Assembly: GCA_013042165.1 (NCBI GenBank)
Contig: JABDQT010000046.1
Location: forward strand, 1 to 5,464
Reading direction: 5' to 3'
DNA length: 5,464 nt
Source: Kiritimatiellales bacterium
GTDB lineage: Bacteria; Verrucomicrobiota; Kiritimatiellia; Kiritimatiellales; Pontiellaceae
The translations under genes and the position numbers were made by a program. Positions 1 to 5,464 of this stretch are shown here, in pieces (the stretch's first letter is position 1; every line of letters begins with the position of its first letter). The notes below the pieces were generated by a model. That model was not told the origin of the DNA. It did no database searches and was given only the letters and a program-made list of their open reading frames with translations.

Positions 1-725
1 GTATACGCCCCGATGTGCTGCGTGATGCCCCCGGACTCGCCGGCTGTAACACGCGTGTTGCGGCCCTTGTCGAGCAGCGATGTCTTGCCGTGGTCGACAT
101 GCCCCATGAAGGTGACTACCGGCGGCCGCGGCAGGAGCGCGTCGGGTGCGTCTTCGACCTCTTGCTTCTTCTTTGCGGCAATCTTTTTCGCGGTGCTCGG
201 CGGAACGGGAGCCGCCTTCTTCTTTTCTTCCTCGCGGACCGTAAAGCCATGCTTTTCGCCGATTTCCTTGGCAATTTTGAGGTCAATCTCGGCATTGATA
301 GAGGCGAACACGTTCATCTTCATCAGCTCAGCGATCACCATGTTGGGCTTCATGCCCATCATTTCGGCGAAATCCTTAACGATGACCTTGGGCTTCTTCA
401 GCTCGATCAGATTGGGATCGCTCTCCGGCTTTTCTTGTGCGGCAGGAACTTCCTCTGCCGGCGCAGCCTCTTCTTCTGCGGTTTCGGGAGCGGCTTCCGG
501 TGCGGCATCTTCGGCAGGGGCTTCCGGCTCTGCGGCCTCCGGGGCGTTGTCGGCCTGCGCCTCCTCGATCGAGGCATAACCCAGCTCATCGCAAACCTGC
601 GCCACCTGTTCGGCGGTCAGTTCGGATTCGGGGCTATCGACATCAATCTCGATATCCTGAAGGATTTCAATCAGCTCCTCCGCGGAGACGCCGACATTTG
701 CTGCTGTATCTTGAACATTCATCAT
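1..725 (-). CDS. infB: translation initiation factor IF-2, N-terminal part (runs off the left edge)
   Basis: IF-2 is the GTPase that brings initiator fMet-tRNA to the 30S subunit and promotes 50S joining in the cytoplasm. The visible 241 residues contain, in order, an IF2_N-like helical segment (about 4-50), an acidic Ala/Pro/Glu-rich linker (about 57-102), a second IF2_N domain (about 111-163, [19 protein letters not shown]), a short basic stretch and the start of the G domain. The P-loop GHVDHGKT is at 208-215 and the switch I motif [10 protein letters not shown] is at 232-241, where the window ends. The P-loop comes far earlier than in E. coli IF-2 (near residue 400), so the N-terminal extension is short. 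The start at 725 overlaps the nusA stop by four bases (ATGA). A second in-frame ATG follows at 722, so the true start may be one codon later. A GGTGAG about 8 nt upstream, inside nusA, could serve as the ribosome binding site. Translational coupling to nusA is likely. Confidence 0.96.
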   Translation of the reverse strand, partial: MMNVQDTAANVGVSAEELIEILQDIEIDVDSPESELTAEQVAQVCDELGYASIEEAQADNAPEAAEPEAPAEDAAPEAAPETAEEEAAPAEEVPAAQEKPESDPNLIELKKPKVIVKDFAEMMGMKPNMVIAELMKMNVFASINAEIDLKIAKEIGEKHGFTVREEEKKKAAPVPPSTAKKIAAKKKQEVEDAPDALLPRPPVVTFMGHVDHGKTSLLDKGRNTRVTAGESGGITQHIGAY

Positions 726-1909
726 TCCGTAATCTCACCGTGTTCTTTGATGTAGGCTGCCTCGGCAGCATACCAAATCGATTTGGCCTGGTCGGCGGAA
801 ATGCCCTCGATGGAAGAGAGGTCGCCCAGTTCGGCGGCCAGAATCCCCTCGAGCGTCAGGAAGCCGGAGAAGACCAGCTTGTCGGCAAACTCGTCGCCGA
901 TGCCCTCGATCGCCGCGAGCTTGGTTACCGCAACCGCCACGCGCTCTTCGAAGTCCATGCTCTCTTCATCCTTCTGGATGTCGACCCGCCAGCCCGTCAG
1001 CTTCGACGTCAGGCGCGCGTTTTGTCCACGCTTGCCGATCGCCAGCGATAGCTGATCCGGTTCGACCGTAACGGTAACGGTCTGCGTGTCCTCATCCGCT
1101 TCAACATGCTTCAGCCGCGCGGGAGCCAGCGCGTTGGTAATCAGGGTGTGGATGTCTTCGCTCCAGCGGACAATGTCGATCTTTTCGCCGGAAAGCTCAC
1201 GGACGATGTTCTTTACGCGCATGCCGCGCATACCGACGCAGGCCCCGACCGGATCGACGCGCTCGTCGTGCGAGATCACCGCCACCTTGCTGCGGTAGCC
1301 GGACTCGCGGGCAATGCCCTTGATCTCCATGGTACCGTCGGAGATTTCCGAGACTTCAAGCTCGAACAGACGCCGCACAAAATCAGGATTGTTGCGAGAA
1401 AGGACAATCTCGGGGCCGCGTTCGCGTTCGCGCACAGCAAGAATAATGGCGCGGACGCGTTCTCCGACCTCATACTCCTCGGTCGGCACGCGTTCCTTGG
1501 AAGGCATGACGGCTTCGCCGTGCTCCAGCTCGATGATCACATCGGAGCGGTCGAAGCGCACAACGCTGCCGGTCACGATTTCGCCGACGCGATCCTTGTA
1601 CTCCTCGAAAATGATCTCCTTCTCGGCCGAACGGATCTTCTGCATGATGACCTGCTTGGCAGTCTGCGCGGCAATACGGCCGAGACTGCGCGGAGTCGAC
1701 TCGATTTCCGTTCCGTCGGAGAGGGTCTTGTAGGCTTTCATTTCGAAGGTCTTCCGGTTGATTTCGATCCGCAGATCGTCATCTTCGAAACCGGTTTTCT
1801 CGGTTGCGCTCTGCAGCGCCGACTCGATGGCCTTGATGATGACCTCGCGCTCGACCCCGCGTTCGCTTTCCATGTACTCGACAACGGCTTTCAGTTCCGC
1901 TGGATTCAT
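722..1909 (-). CDS. nusA: transcription termination/antitermination factor NusA
   Basis: NusA binds RNA polymerase and nascent RNA and modulates pausing, intrinsic and Rho-dependent termination and antitermination. The 395-residue protein is complete. It has the N-terminal RNAP-binding domain (about 1-105), an S1 domain (about 108-172, from [12 protein letters not shown]), KH1 with [19 protein letters not shown] (221-239) and KH2 with [20 protein letters not shown] (288-307). A single C-terminal helix-hairpin-helix repeat follows at about 333-385 ([12 protein letters not shown], then [15 protein letters not shown]). E. coli NusA (495 residues) has two such acidic repeats and B. subtilis NusA (about 371) has none, so this one is intermediate. 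The start is fixed by a perfect AAGGAGG at 1917-1923, seven bases upstream of the ATG. It is followed directly by infB, as in the widespread rimP-nusA-infB cluster, but no rimP lies upstream. The leader carries a terminator-like hairpin, so attenuation is possible. Confidence 0.97.
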   Translation of the reverse strand: MNPAELKAVVEYMESERGVEREVIIKAIESALQSATEKTGFEDDDLRIEINRKTFEMKAYKTLSDGTEIESTPRSLGRIAAQTAKQVIMQKIRSAEKEIIFEEYKDRVGEIVTGSVVRFDRSDVIIELEHGEAVMPSKERVPTEEYEVGERVRAIILAVRERERGPEIVLSRNNPDFVRRLFELEVSEISDGTMEIKGIARESGYRSKVAVISHDERVDPVGACVGMRGMRVKNIVRELSGEKIDIVRWSEDIHTLITNALAPARLKHVEADEDTQTVTVTVEPDQLSLAIGKRGQNARLTSKLTGWRVDIQKDEESMDFEERVAVAVTKLAAIEGIGDEFADKLVFSGFLTLEGILAAELGDLSSIEGISADQAKSIWYAAEAAYIKEHGEITE

Positions 1910-1957
1910 ACCGCTACCTCCTTCACTCGCCTAAAGATTCAAATAACCGGCTCCATA

Positions 1958-1988
1958 GAGAACAAAAGAGCGGGCAATGCCCACTCTT
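1958..1988 (-). terminator. terminator-like hairpin in the nusA leader (candidate attenuator)
   Basis: On the minus strand AAGAGUGGGC (1988-1979) pairs with GCCCGCUCUU (1975-1966) around the 3-nt loop AUU. This gives ten pairs including one U·G wobble. It is followed by UUGUUCUC, so with the stem end the RNA reads CUCUUUUGUU. On the plus strand the same position is a C·A mismatch with no U-tract, so the minus strand is the meaningful one. No gene on this strand ends upstream, and the hairpin lies about 56 nt before the nusA start codon. It is therefore more likely an attenuator or leader structure than an ordinary gene-end terminator. A terminator of an unseen small transcript is the alternative. 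Confidence 0.55.
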
Positions 1989-2018
1989 AGCCAGAGCCAA
2001 ACTATCAACAAGCCGTGG

Positions 2019-2047
2019 AAATTACGCTTCCCGCCCCGCCCCGTCAA
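2019..2047 (-). promoter_or_regulatory. weak candidate promoter for nusA-infB
   Basis: Reading the minus strand, TTGACG (2047-2042) matches the sigma-70 -35 consensus at five of six positions. A 17-nt GC-rich spacer separates it from TAATTT (2024-2019), which is a poor -10 box matching three of six positions. Transcription from here would start near 2010 and include the leader hairpin at 1966-1988. The spacing is ideal, but the -10 is weak and the promoter consensus of this lineage is uncertain. Confidence 0.22.
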
Positions 2048-2063
2048 GGGTGAATCCGGCAAA

Positions 2064-2100
2064 ATCCCGGACACTCCGATGCGGCCACGAAGGTCCGGAT
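2064..2100. repeat. imperfect inverted repeat between divergent nusA and lemA
   Basis: ATCCCGGAC (2064-2072) is complementary to GTCCGGAT (2093-2100), forming eight pairs with one bulged C around a 20-nt loop. ATCCGG at 2054-2059 could alternatively pair with CCGGAT at 2095-2100, so two exclusive foldings exist. The dyad sits in the non-coding region between divergent genes, a common place for an operator or leader structure. In GC-rich DNA a dyad of this size may be chance. Confidence 0.3.
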
Positions 2101-2173
2101 AATCGAGAAAAGCAGGCCTTTTTGTACGTGATAAGCTTTCGGCGGCCGACTATGCTGTCAACATCACTCAACC

Positions 2174-2181
2174 AAGGAGGT
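2174..2181 (+). promoter_or_regulatory. ribosome binding site of lemA
   Basis: AAGGAGGT is a full anti-Shine-Dalgarno match, five to six bases before the ATG at 2186. It fixes the lemA start. The same AAGGAGG core precedes nusA on the other strand (1917-1923), which shows that this organism uses canonical Shine-Dalgarno initiation. Confidence 0.85.
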
Positions 2182-2185
2182 CAGG

Positions 2186-2773
2186 ATGCCGTTCATCGTG
2201 TTAATCGGATTATTTGTGCTGCTCATTGTTGGAGTCATCGGCATGTACAACAGCCTGGTCACGCTGCGCAACCGTTTCAAGAACGCCTTTGCACAGATCG
2301 ATGTGCAGCTGAAGCGGCGGTATGACCTGATCCCGAATCTTGTCGAAACCGCCAAGGGCTACATGGGCCACGAACGCGAAACACTCGAAGCTGTCATTCA
2401 GGCGCGCAACATGGCGATGACCGCCGGCAAGGCCGCCGCAGAGAACCCGGCCGACGCCGGAGCGATGGCCGGACTGCTGGGCGCGGAAGGCCTGCTGACC
2501 GGCGCGCTGGGTAAGCTCTTCGCCCTGTCGGAAGCCTACCCCGACCTCAAGGCCAACCAGAACATGATGCAGCTCTCCGAAGAACTGGCTGCCACGGAAA
2601 ACACAATTTCATCCGCCCGGCAGGAATTCAACCATGCCGCCACGGCCTACAACACCCGCCGGGAAATTTTCCCGTCCAATATGATCGCCGGCATGTTCAA
2701 CTTTACCCCTGCCACCCTTTTTGAGGTCGCGGAGCCTGAGCAAAAGGAAGCGCCCAAAGTCAGTTTTAGTTGA
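2186..2773 (+). CDS. lemA: LemA family membrane-anchored protein
   Basis: This is a 195-residue LemA-family protein (Pfam PF04011 type). The family has one N-terminal membrane helix and a long helical bundle, and its biochemical role is not settled. Residues 3-20 form a hydrophobic segment (FIVLIGLFVLLIVGVIG) that should anchor the protein. Family motifs follow: YNSLVTLRNRFKNAFAQIDV (21-40), QLKRRYDLIPNLVETAKGY (41-59), SEAYPDLKANQNMMQLSEEL (115-134), the ENTISSARQEFNHAATAYN helix (138-156) and FPSNMIAGMFNF (162-173). An Ala/Gly-rich segment at about 80-112 is variable in the family. The length is normal and no motif is missing. LemA genes often sit beside a TPM-domain or HtpX-type gene, but here the downstream neighbour is der. 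A perfect AAGGAGG supports the start. The family assignment is strong and the function is unknown. Confidence 0.95.
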   Translation: MPFIVLIGLFVLLIVGVIGMYNSLVTLRNRFKNAFAQIDVQLKRRYDLIPNLVETAKGYMGHERETLEAVIQARNMAMTAGKAAAENPADAGAMAGLLGAEGLLTGALGKLFALSEAYPDLKANQNMMQLSEELAATENTISSARQEFNHAATAYNTRREIFPSNMIAGMFNFTPATLFEVAEPEQKEAPKVSFS

Positions 2774-2846
2774 AACCTGAAACCTGAAACCTGAATTGGG
2801 TTTAGCACGGCTTTCTGCGCATTCAAGTTTCCAGTTTCAAATTTCA
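2771..2846 (+). repeat. heptamer tandem repeat with a facing degenerate inverted copy
   Basis: TGAAACC is repeated three times without error, followed by TGAA (2771-2795); the first TGA is the lemA stop codon. After a 26-nt loop, 2822-2846 carries the inverted series TTCA-AGTTTCC-AGTTTCA-AATTTCA. Aligned as a hairpin, the two 25-nt arms pair at 20 positions, with mismatches recurring at the same repeat positions. This looks like a short tandem repeat element or a long imperfect hairpin in the lemA 3' region. No U-run follows immediately, and a pyrimidine-rich tract lies at about 2850-2876. Its role is unknown; mRNA processing, 3'-end protection or slippage-derived junk are all possible. Confidence 0.7.
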
Positions 2847-2912
2847 CGATTCCATTCTTTTTCCCCTTTCCCTTTGCGCCGGTTCGGGGTTTCGTGTATC
2901 ACCTTGCGCGCT

Positions 2913-4274
2913 ATGGAAGAAACGAAGAGCAAAAGAGTTGTGGCGATCGTGGGTCGTCCGAACGTTGGAAAATCGGCGCTGTTCAACCGGCTGGTAGGCC
3001 GGCGCGTTTCGATTGTACACGAACAGGTCGGCGTCACGCGCGACCGTGTCGTGTCCGAGGCCAACTGGAATGGCGAGCGCTTCGAACTGATCGATACCGG
3101 CGGCCTCGGCCACTTTGACAAGCAGGTGTCCGAAGACCAGATCGTCGCCGGTACCGAGTCGCAGGCGGAAGTCGCGATTGCCGATGCATCCTTCATTATT
3201 CTCGTGGTCGACATCACGGCCGGACTTGCTCCGCTCGATGAAGAGGTTGCCCGCATCCTGCACCGGAGCGGCCGCACGGTGCTGCTGGCCGCCAACAAGG
3301 CCGACAATTCCGAGCGCGATGAAGGCGCGTACGACTTCGACTCACTCGGCTTCCCGGTCTTTCCCGTGTCCGCCATCCAGAACCGCGGCATCAATGAGCT
3401 GATGGAGGTGCTGGTTCCGCAACTTCCGCACGAGGAAAACCCGACGGAAAAATTGCCGCTACGCGTCGCCGTGGTCGGCCGCCCGAATGCCGGCAAATCA
3501 TCCTACATCAACCGTCTGCTGCGCGATGAACGCGTGATCGTTTCCGATGTGCCGGGCACCACCCGCGACAGCATTGAAATCCCCTTCACGATCGGCAAGG
3601 GCGAAACCGCCCGCCACTACCAGCTGATCGATACCGCCGGCGTCCAGAAAGATACCCGCTCCAAGAGCGCGGTCGACTGGTTCAGCAACCTGCGCACCGA
3701 CAAAGCGATCGAGCGCGCCGACGTCGTCGTCATGATGCTCGACGCCGAAACCGGTCCGACAAGCCGCGACAAAAAAGTCGCTGCCAAAATCATCGATGCC
3801 GAGAAGGGCTGCATTCTGCTGGTCAACAAGTGGGATCTGGCCGAAGAAGCGGATCAGGACGTCACGCAGACGAAATACCTGCCCGCCCTGCGCGAGGCGC
3901 TCCCCTTCATGGGCTTTGCGCCGGTCATCTTCGTTTCTGCCAAGAGCGGCTACAACATCAAGCGCAGCGTCGAGGCCATCGATTATGTCGCGGCGCAGAC
4001 CCGCACCGAAATCACCACCGGCGTCCTGAACCGCGTCATCCAGCAGGCCGTTGAAAAATATCCGCCGCCGATCGCCAAGGGCAAACGCCTCAAGGTTTTT
4101 TACGGCACGCAGTCCGGTACCAATCCGATTTACTTCAAGATTTTCGTCAACAACCCCGACTATGCCCGCTCGAACTGGCTCAAGTATCTGCAGAACCAGT
4201 TTCGCGACGCCTTCGGGCTTGAAGGCGCGCCGATCTTCATCAAGCTCGTCGCCCGTTCCCGCCCGAAAAAGTAA
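2913..4274 (+). CDS. der: ribosome biogenesis GTPase Der (EngA)
   Basis: Der is an essential GTPase with two tandem G domains that acts in maturation of the 50S subunit. The 453-residue protein is complete (E. coli 490, B. subtilis about 436). G domain 1 has GRPNVGKS (14-21), DTGG (61-64), NKAD (128-131) and SAI (153-155). G domain 2 has GRPNAGKS (189-196), DTAG (240-243), NKWD (305-308) and VSAK (341-344). The C-terminal KH-like domain spans about 365-450 (RLKVFYGTQSGTNPIYFKIF) and the protein ends in a basic RSRPKK tail. The ATG at 2913 is chosen because MEETKSKRVVAIVGRPNVGKS gives the usual short lead-in to the first P-loop. The frame stays open upstream to a TTG at 2796, but that stretch crosses repeats and looks non-coding. 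No Shine-Dalgarno precedes the start, unlike nusA and lemA. It lies 139 nt after lemA, so co-transcription is possible but not shown. Confidence 0.96.
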   Translation: MEETKSKRVVAIVGRPNVGKSALFNRLVGRRVSIVHEQVGVTRDRVVSEANWNGERFELIDTGGLGHFDKQVSEDQIVAGTESQAEVAIADASFIILVVDITAGLAPLDEEVARILHRSGRTVLLAANKADNSERDEGAYDFDSLGFPVFPVSAIQNRGINELMEVLVPQLPHEENPTEKLPLRVAVVGRPNAGKSSYINRLLRDERVIVSDVPGTTRDSIEIPFTIGKGETARHYQLIDTAGVQKDTRSKSAVDWFSNLRTDKAIERADVVVMMLDAETGPTSRDKKVAAKIIDAEKGCILLVNKWDLAEEADQDVTQTKYLPALREALPFMGFAPVIFVSAKSGYNIKRSVEAIDYVAAQTRTEITTGVLNRVIQQAVEKYPPPIAKGKRLKVFYGTQSGTNPIYFKIFVNNPDYARSNWLKYLQNQFRDAFGLEGAPIFIKLVARSRPKK

Positions 4275-4304
4275 GACGCGCCTTCCCGCCGGGGAAGACG
4301 CGTC
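4266..4304 (-). terminator. intrinsic terminator between converging der and the secreted-protein gene
   Basis: The hairpin spans 4275-4304, directly after the der stop. On the minus strand GACGCGUCUUCCC pairs with GGGAAGGCGCGUC around the loop CGGC, giving 13 pairs with one U·G wobble. It is followed by UUACUUUUU, where the T-run is the complement of the A-run in the last der codons. On the plus strand the stem has a C·A mismatch and no U-tract follows. It therefore best terminates the minus-strand gene ending at 4324, though its strong GC stem could also slow or end der transcription. Confidence 0.82.
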
Positions 4305-4323
4305 AGGAAATCTCGGTAGCGGT

Positions 4324-5464
4324 TTAATCCGCGAGGCGGACATCGATGTAATAAAAACCGCAGCCTTCGACGGTATGAACGGTGTCGGTGTAGCTGTTTT
4401 GCGGGTACGGAAGATAGCCGGGCGTCACGCTTTCGAAGCCGTCGGAAAGGGTCTTGGCCCAGTAGACGGCATACTCGCGGCCCTCCACCGAATTCCAGTT
4501 GATTACGAAGCCGGAAGGCGATGGCCCGGGTTCTTCAACGGCAAAGACGGAGCCGCTGTTGGTCGGGTTTATCCCGGCAATGAATTCCTCAACATTGGAG
4601 AATCCATCGCCGTCGAAGTCGTCGTTCGCTCCGCCGTTAACCACATTGGTTCCGCCGAAAAATTCAAGCTCCCAATCGTCATCCATGTTGTCTCCATCGA
4701 CATCAGCTGTGATGGTGAAGATGATGTCGGATTCATTCTGTTTGACGACGACGTATGCAATGCCGTCCGCATTATATGCCGCGTGACCATACCCTTCGTT
4801 GATCCGCATCCGGCGGAGCCCATCCCCGAAAACGATCGGCCCGAAATTCGTGGTGGAGAGCGGTCCGTCTATCGTTTCACCGATAATCGCCAGACTATCC
4901 CCGGGAAGGCCGTCGCTGAACAGCAGTTCGGTATCGCCCACCTCGTTGCCATCAACGATTTCATCAACCGAGATAACGTTGGCACTAGGAACGGCAGGCA
5001 GCCAGCCAAACGAAAAGCTGTTGGAAGACGTCACCAAACCATTCGCCGGGCTGGGCGCCACAAACTGCGGCTGATTGTAAAAATTCGGGATCGGGCTGGT
5101 TCCATCCTCTTTGGTGAACGGAATAATGGTCGACTGGAAGGTTCCGTTGTTCAGGCCGAAGGTGATCGTCCAGTCCCCGTCATTTGCCGGATCCCAAGGT
5201 TCAGCAAAGGAGAACTCCACATCGACATCCCAGAAATTGGTTGCTCCCGCAACCGAATCGAGCGGCACATTGAATTCGTCTCCGCCGGAGGTAAGCACAT
5301 CCATGCTTATGATGCGTTGACTGCTGCCCGCTTCCACCCCAATCCAGTTGCCTTCCAGTAAAATAGATCCGTCACCAAAACTGTGCAGGAATTCGAGATC
5401 AACAATACCGACCTCGTTGCTCAGCACTTTGCCGTCATAGATCCGGAAGTTATCAGCATAAACC
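4324..5464 (-). CDS. large secreted multidomain protein, C-terminal 379 residues (N-terminus outside window)
   Basis: I cannot name this protein. The reading frame is open through the right edge, so the signal peptide and any catalytic domain lie outside. Visible residues 2-13 (YADNFRIYDGKV) resemble the closing strand of a LamG/concanavalin-like lectin domain. Residues about 20-250 are rich in Gly, Asn, Ser, Thr and aromatics with few Lys or Cys, as in extracellular beta-sandwich modules. Residues 254-300 form an aspartate-rich, thrombospondin-3/EF-hand-like calcium-binding segment (DVDGDNMDDDWELEFF, then DDFDGDGFSNVEEFIAG). A C-terminal beta module (about 318-377) follows, with FVINWNSVEGREYAVYW, PYPQNSYTDTVH and GFYYIDVRL. 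This end is typical of secreted proteins in Kiritimatiellota and Verrucomicrobiota, often attached to polysaccharide-degrading enzymes. Export and surface glycan binding are inferred. There is no PEP-CTERM or LPXTG signal at the end. A strong intrinsic terminator follows. Confidence 0.85.
   Translation of the reverse strand, partial: VYADNFRIYDGKVLSNEVGIVDLEFLHSFGDGSILLEGNWIGVEAGSSQRIISMDVLTSGGDEFNVPLDSVAGATNFWDVDVEFSFAEPWDPANDGDWTITFGLNNGTFQSTIIPFTKEDGTSPIPNFYNQPQFVAPSPANGLVTSSNSFSFGWLPAVPSANVISVDEIVDGNEVGDTELLFSDGLPGDSLAIIGETIDGPLSTTNFGPIVFGDGLRRMRINEGYGHAAYNADGIAYVVVKQNESDIIFTITADVDGDNMDDDWELEFFGGTNVVNGGANDDFDGDGFSNVEEFIAGINPTNSGSVFAVEEPGPSPSGFVINWNSVEGREYAVYWAKTLSDGFESVTPGYLPYPQNSYTDTVHTVEGCGFYYIDVRLAD
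4564..4704 (-). other. calcium-binding aspartate repeat segment within the secreted protein
   Basis: The encoded stretch contains two Asp-rich loops, DVDGDNMDDDW and DDFDGDGFSNVEEF, in the pattern DxDxDGxxDxWE...DDFDGDGxSNxEEFxAGxxP. This is the thrombospondin type-3 or dockerin-like calcium-binding linker common in exported proteins of PVC bacteria. It usually separates upstream functional domains from a C-terminal module, as it does here. Calcium binding is inferred from the motif. Confidence 0.75.

Noticed and set aside
15..755. Long plus-strand open frames opposite infB
   Set aside because: The minus strand encodes a clear IF-2 with P-loop and switch I; the plus-strand products are low-complexity and motif-free.
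1106..1990. A 294-codon open frame on the plus strand opposite nusA
   Set aside because: It is the antisense shadow of the unambiguous NusA coding sequence and has no recognisable motif or ribosome site.
2151..2156. TATGCT as a -10 box for lemA
   Set aside because: No acceptable -35 element lies 16-18 nt upstream, so the match is too weak to call.
1989..2173. A tRNA gene ahead of nusA, as metY is in E. coli
   Set aside because: No cloverleaf, T-loop (GTTCRANNC) or acceptor stem pairing could be found on either strand.
2771..2795. CRISPR array
   Set aside because: The repeats are 7 bp, contiguous and without spacers, so this is a short tandem repeat.
2796..2912. A 39-residue N-terminal extension of Der from a TTG start
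   Set aside because: The stretch crosses the inverted heptamer arm and a pyrimidine tract, has no ribosome site, and Der proteins normally begin a few residues before the first P-loop, as the ATG at 2913 does.
3498..4343. A 281-codon minus-strand open frame opposite der
   Set aside because: It is antisense to both the second G domain and the KH domain of Der and has no domain of its own.
4051..5361. A 436-codon open frame on the plus strand running from inside der across the secreted-protein gene
   Set aside because: It overlaps der in another frame and is antisense to a well-supported gene. Its translation shows no domain and it arises from GC-biased codon use on the opposite strand.

Overview
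The window looks like chromosomal housekeeping DNA of a Gram-negative-type bacterium of the PVC group, most likely Kiritimatiellota (Pontiella-like) or a near relative in Verrucomicrobiota/Lentisphaerota. This rests on the secreted protein at the right edge: a calcium-binding aspartate repeat followed by a C-terminal module ending in PYPQNSYTDTVH and GFYYIDVRL, a style I associate with the large secreted proteins of Kiritimatiellota. The lineage call is an inference. The DNA is moderately GC-rich.

Left part, minus strand (1..1909): a two-gene block, nusA followed by infB, joined by a 4-nt ATGA overlap. nusA is complete, with a single helix-hairpin-helix repeat at its C-terminus. infB runs off the left edge just after its P-loop and switch I. 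The usual upstream partner rimP is absent, so nusA is the first gene of its transcript. Its leader carries a terminator-like hairpin with a U-rich 3' flank.

Middle (1910..2185): a 276-nt divergent intergenic region between nusA and lemA. It holds a strong Shine-Dalgarno sequence for each gene, the nusA leader hairpin, a weak candidate nusA promoter and one further dyad. I see no tRNA or small gene in it.

Centre, plus strand (2186..4274): lemA, a small membrane-anchored LemA-family protein, then der (engA), the double-GTPase ribosome assembly factor. Between them lie about 140 nt with three perfect 7-bp tandem repeats facing a degenerate inverted copy. der has no obvious Shine-Dalgarno sequence.

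Right part, minus strand (4324..5464): the C-terminal 379 residues of a large secreted multidomain protein whose N-terminus is outside the window. It converges on der, and a strong hairpin between the two genes has its U-tract on the minus strand.

Most of the window is conserved translation and transcription machinery (NusA, IF2, Der). I find no defence system, mobile element, CRISPR array or RNA gene. The best leads are the possible attenuator ahead of nusA, the facing heptamer repeats between lemA and der, and the unassigned secreted protein.
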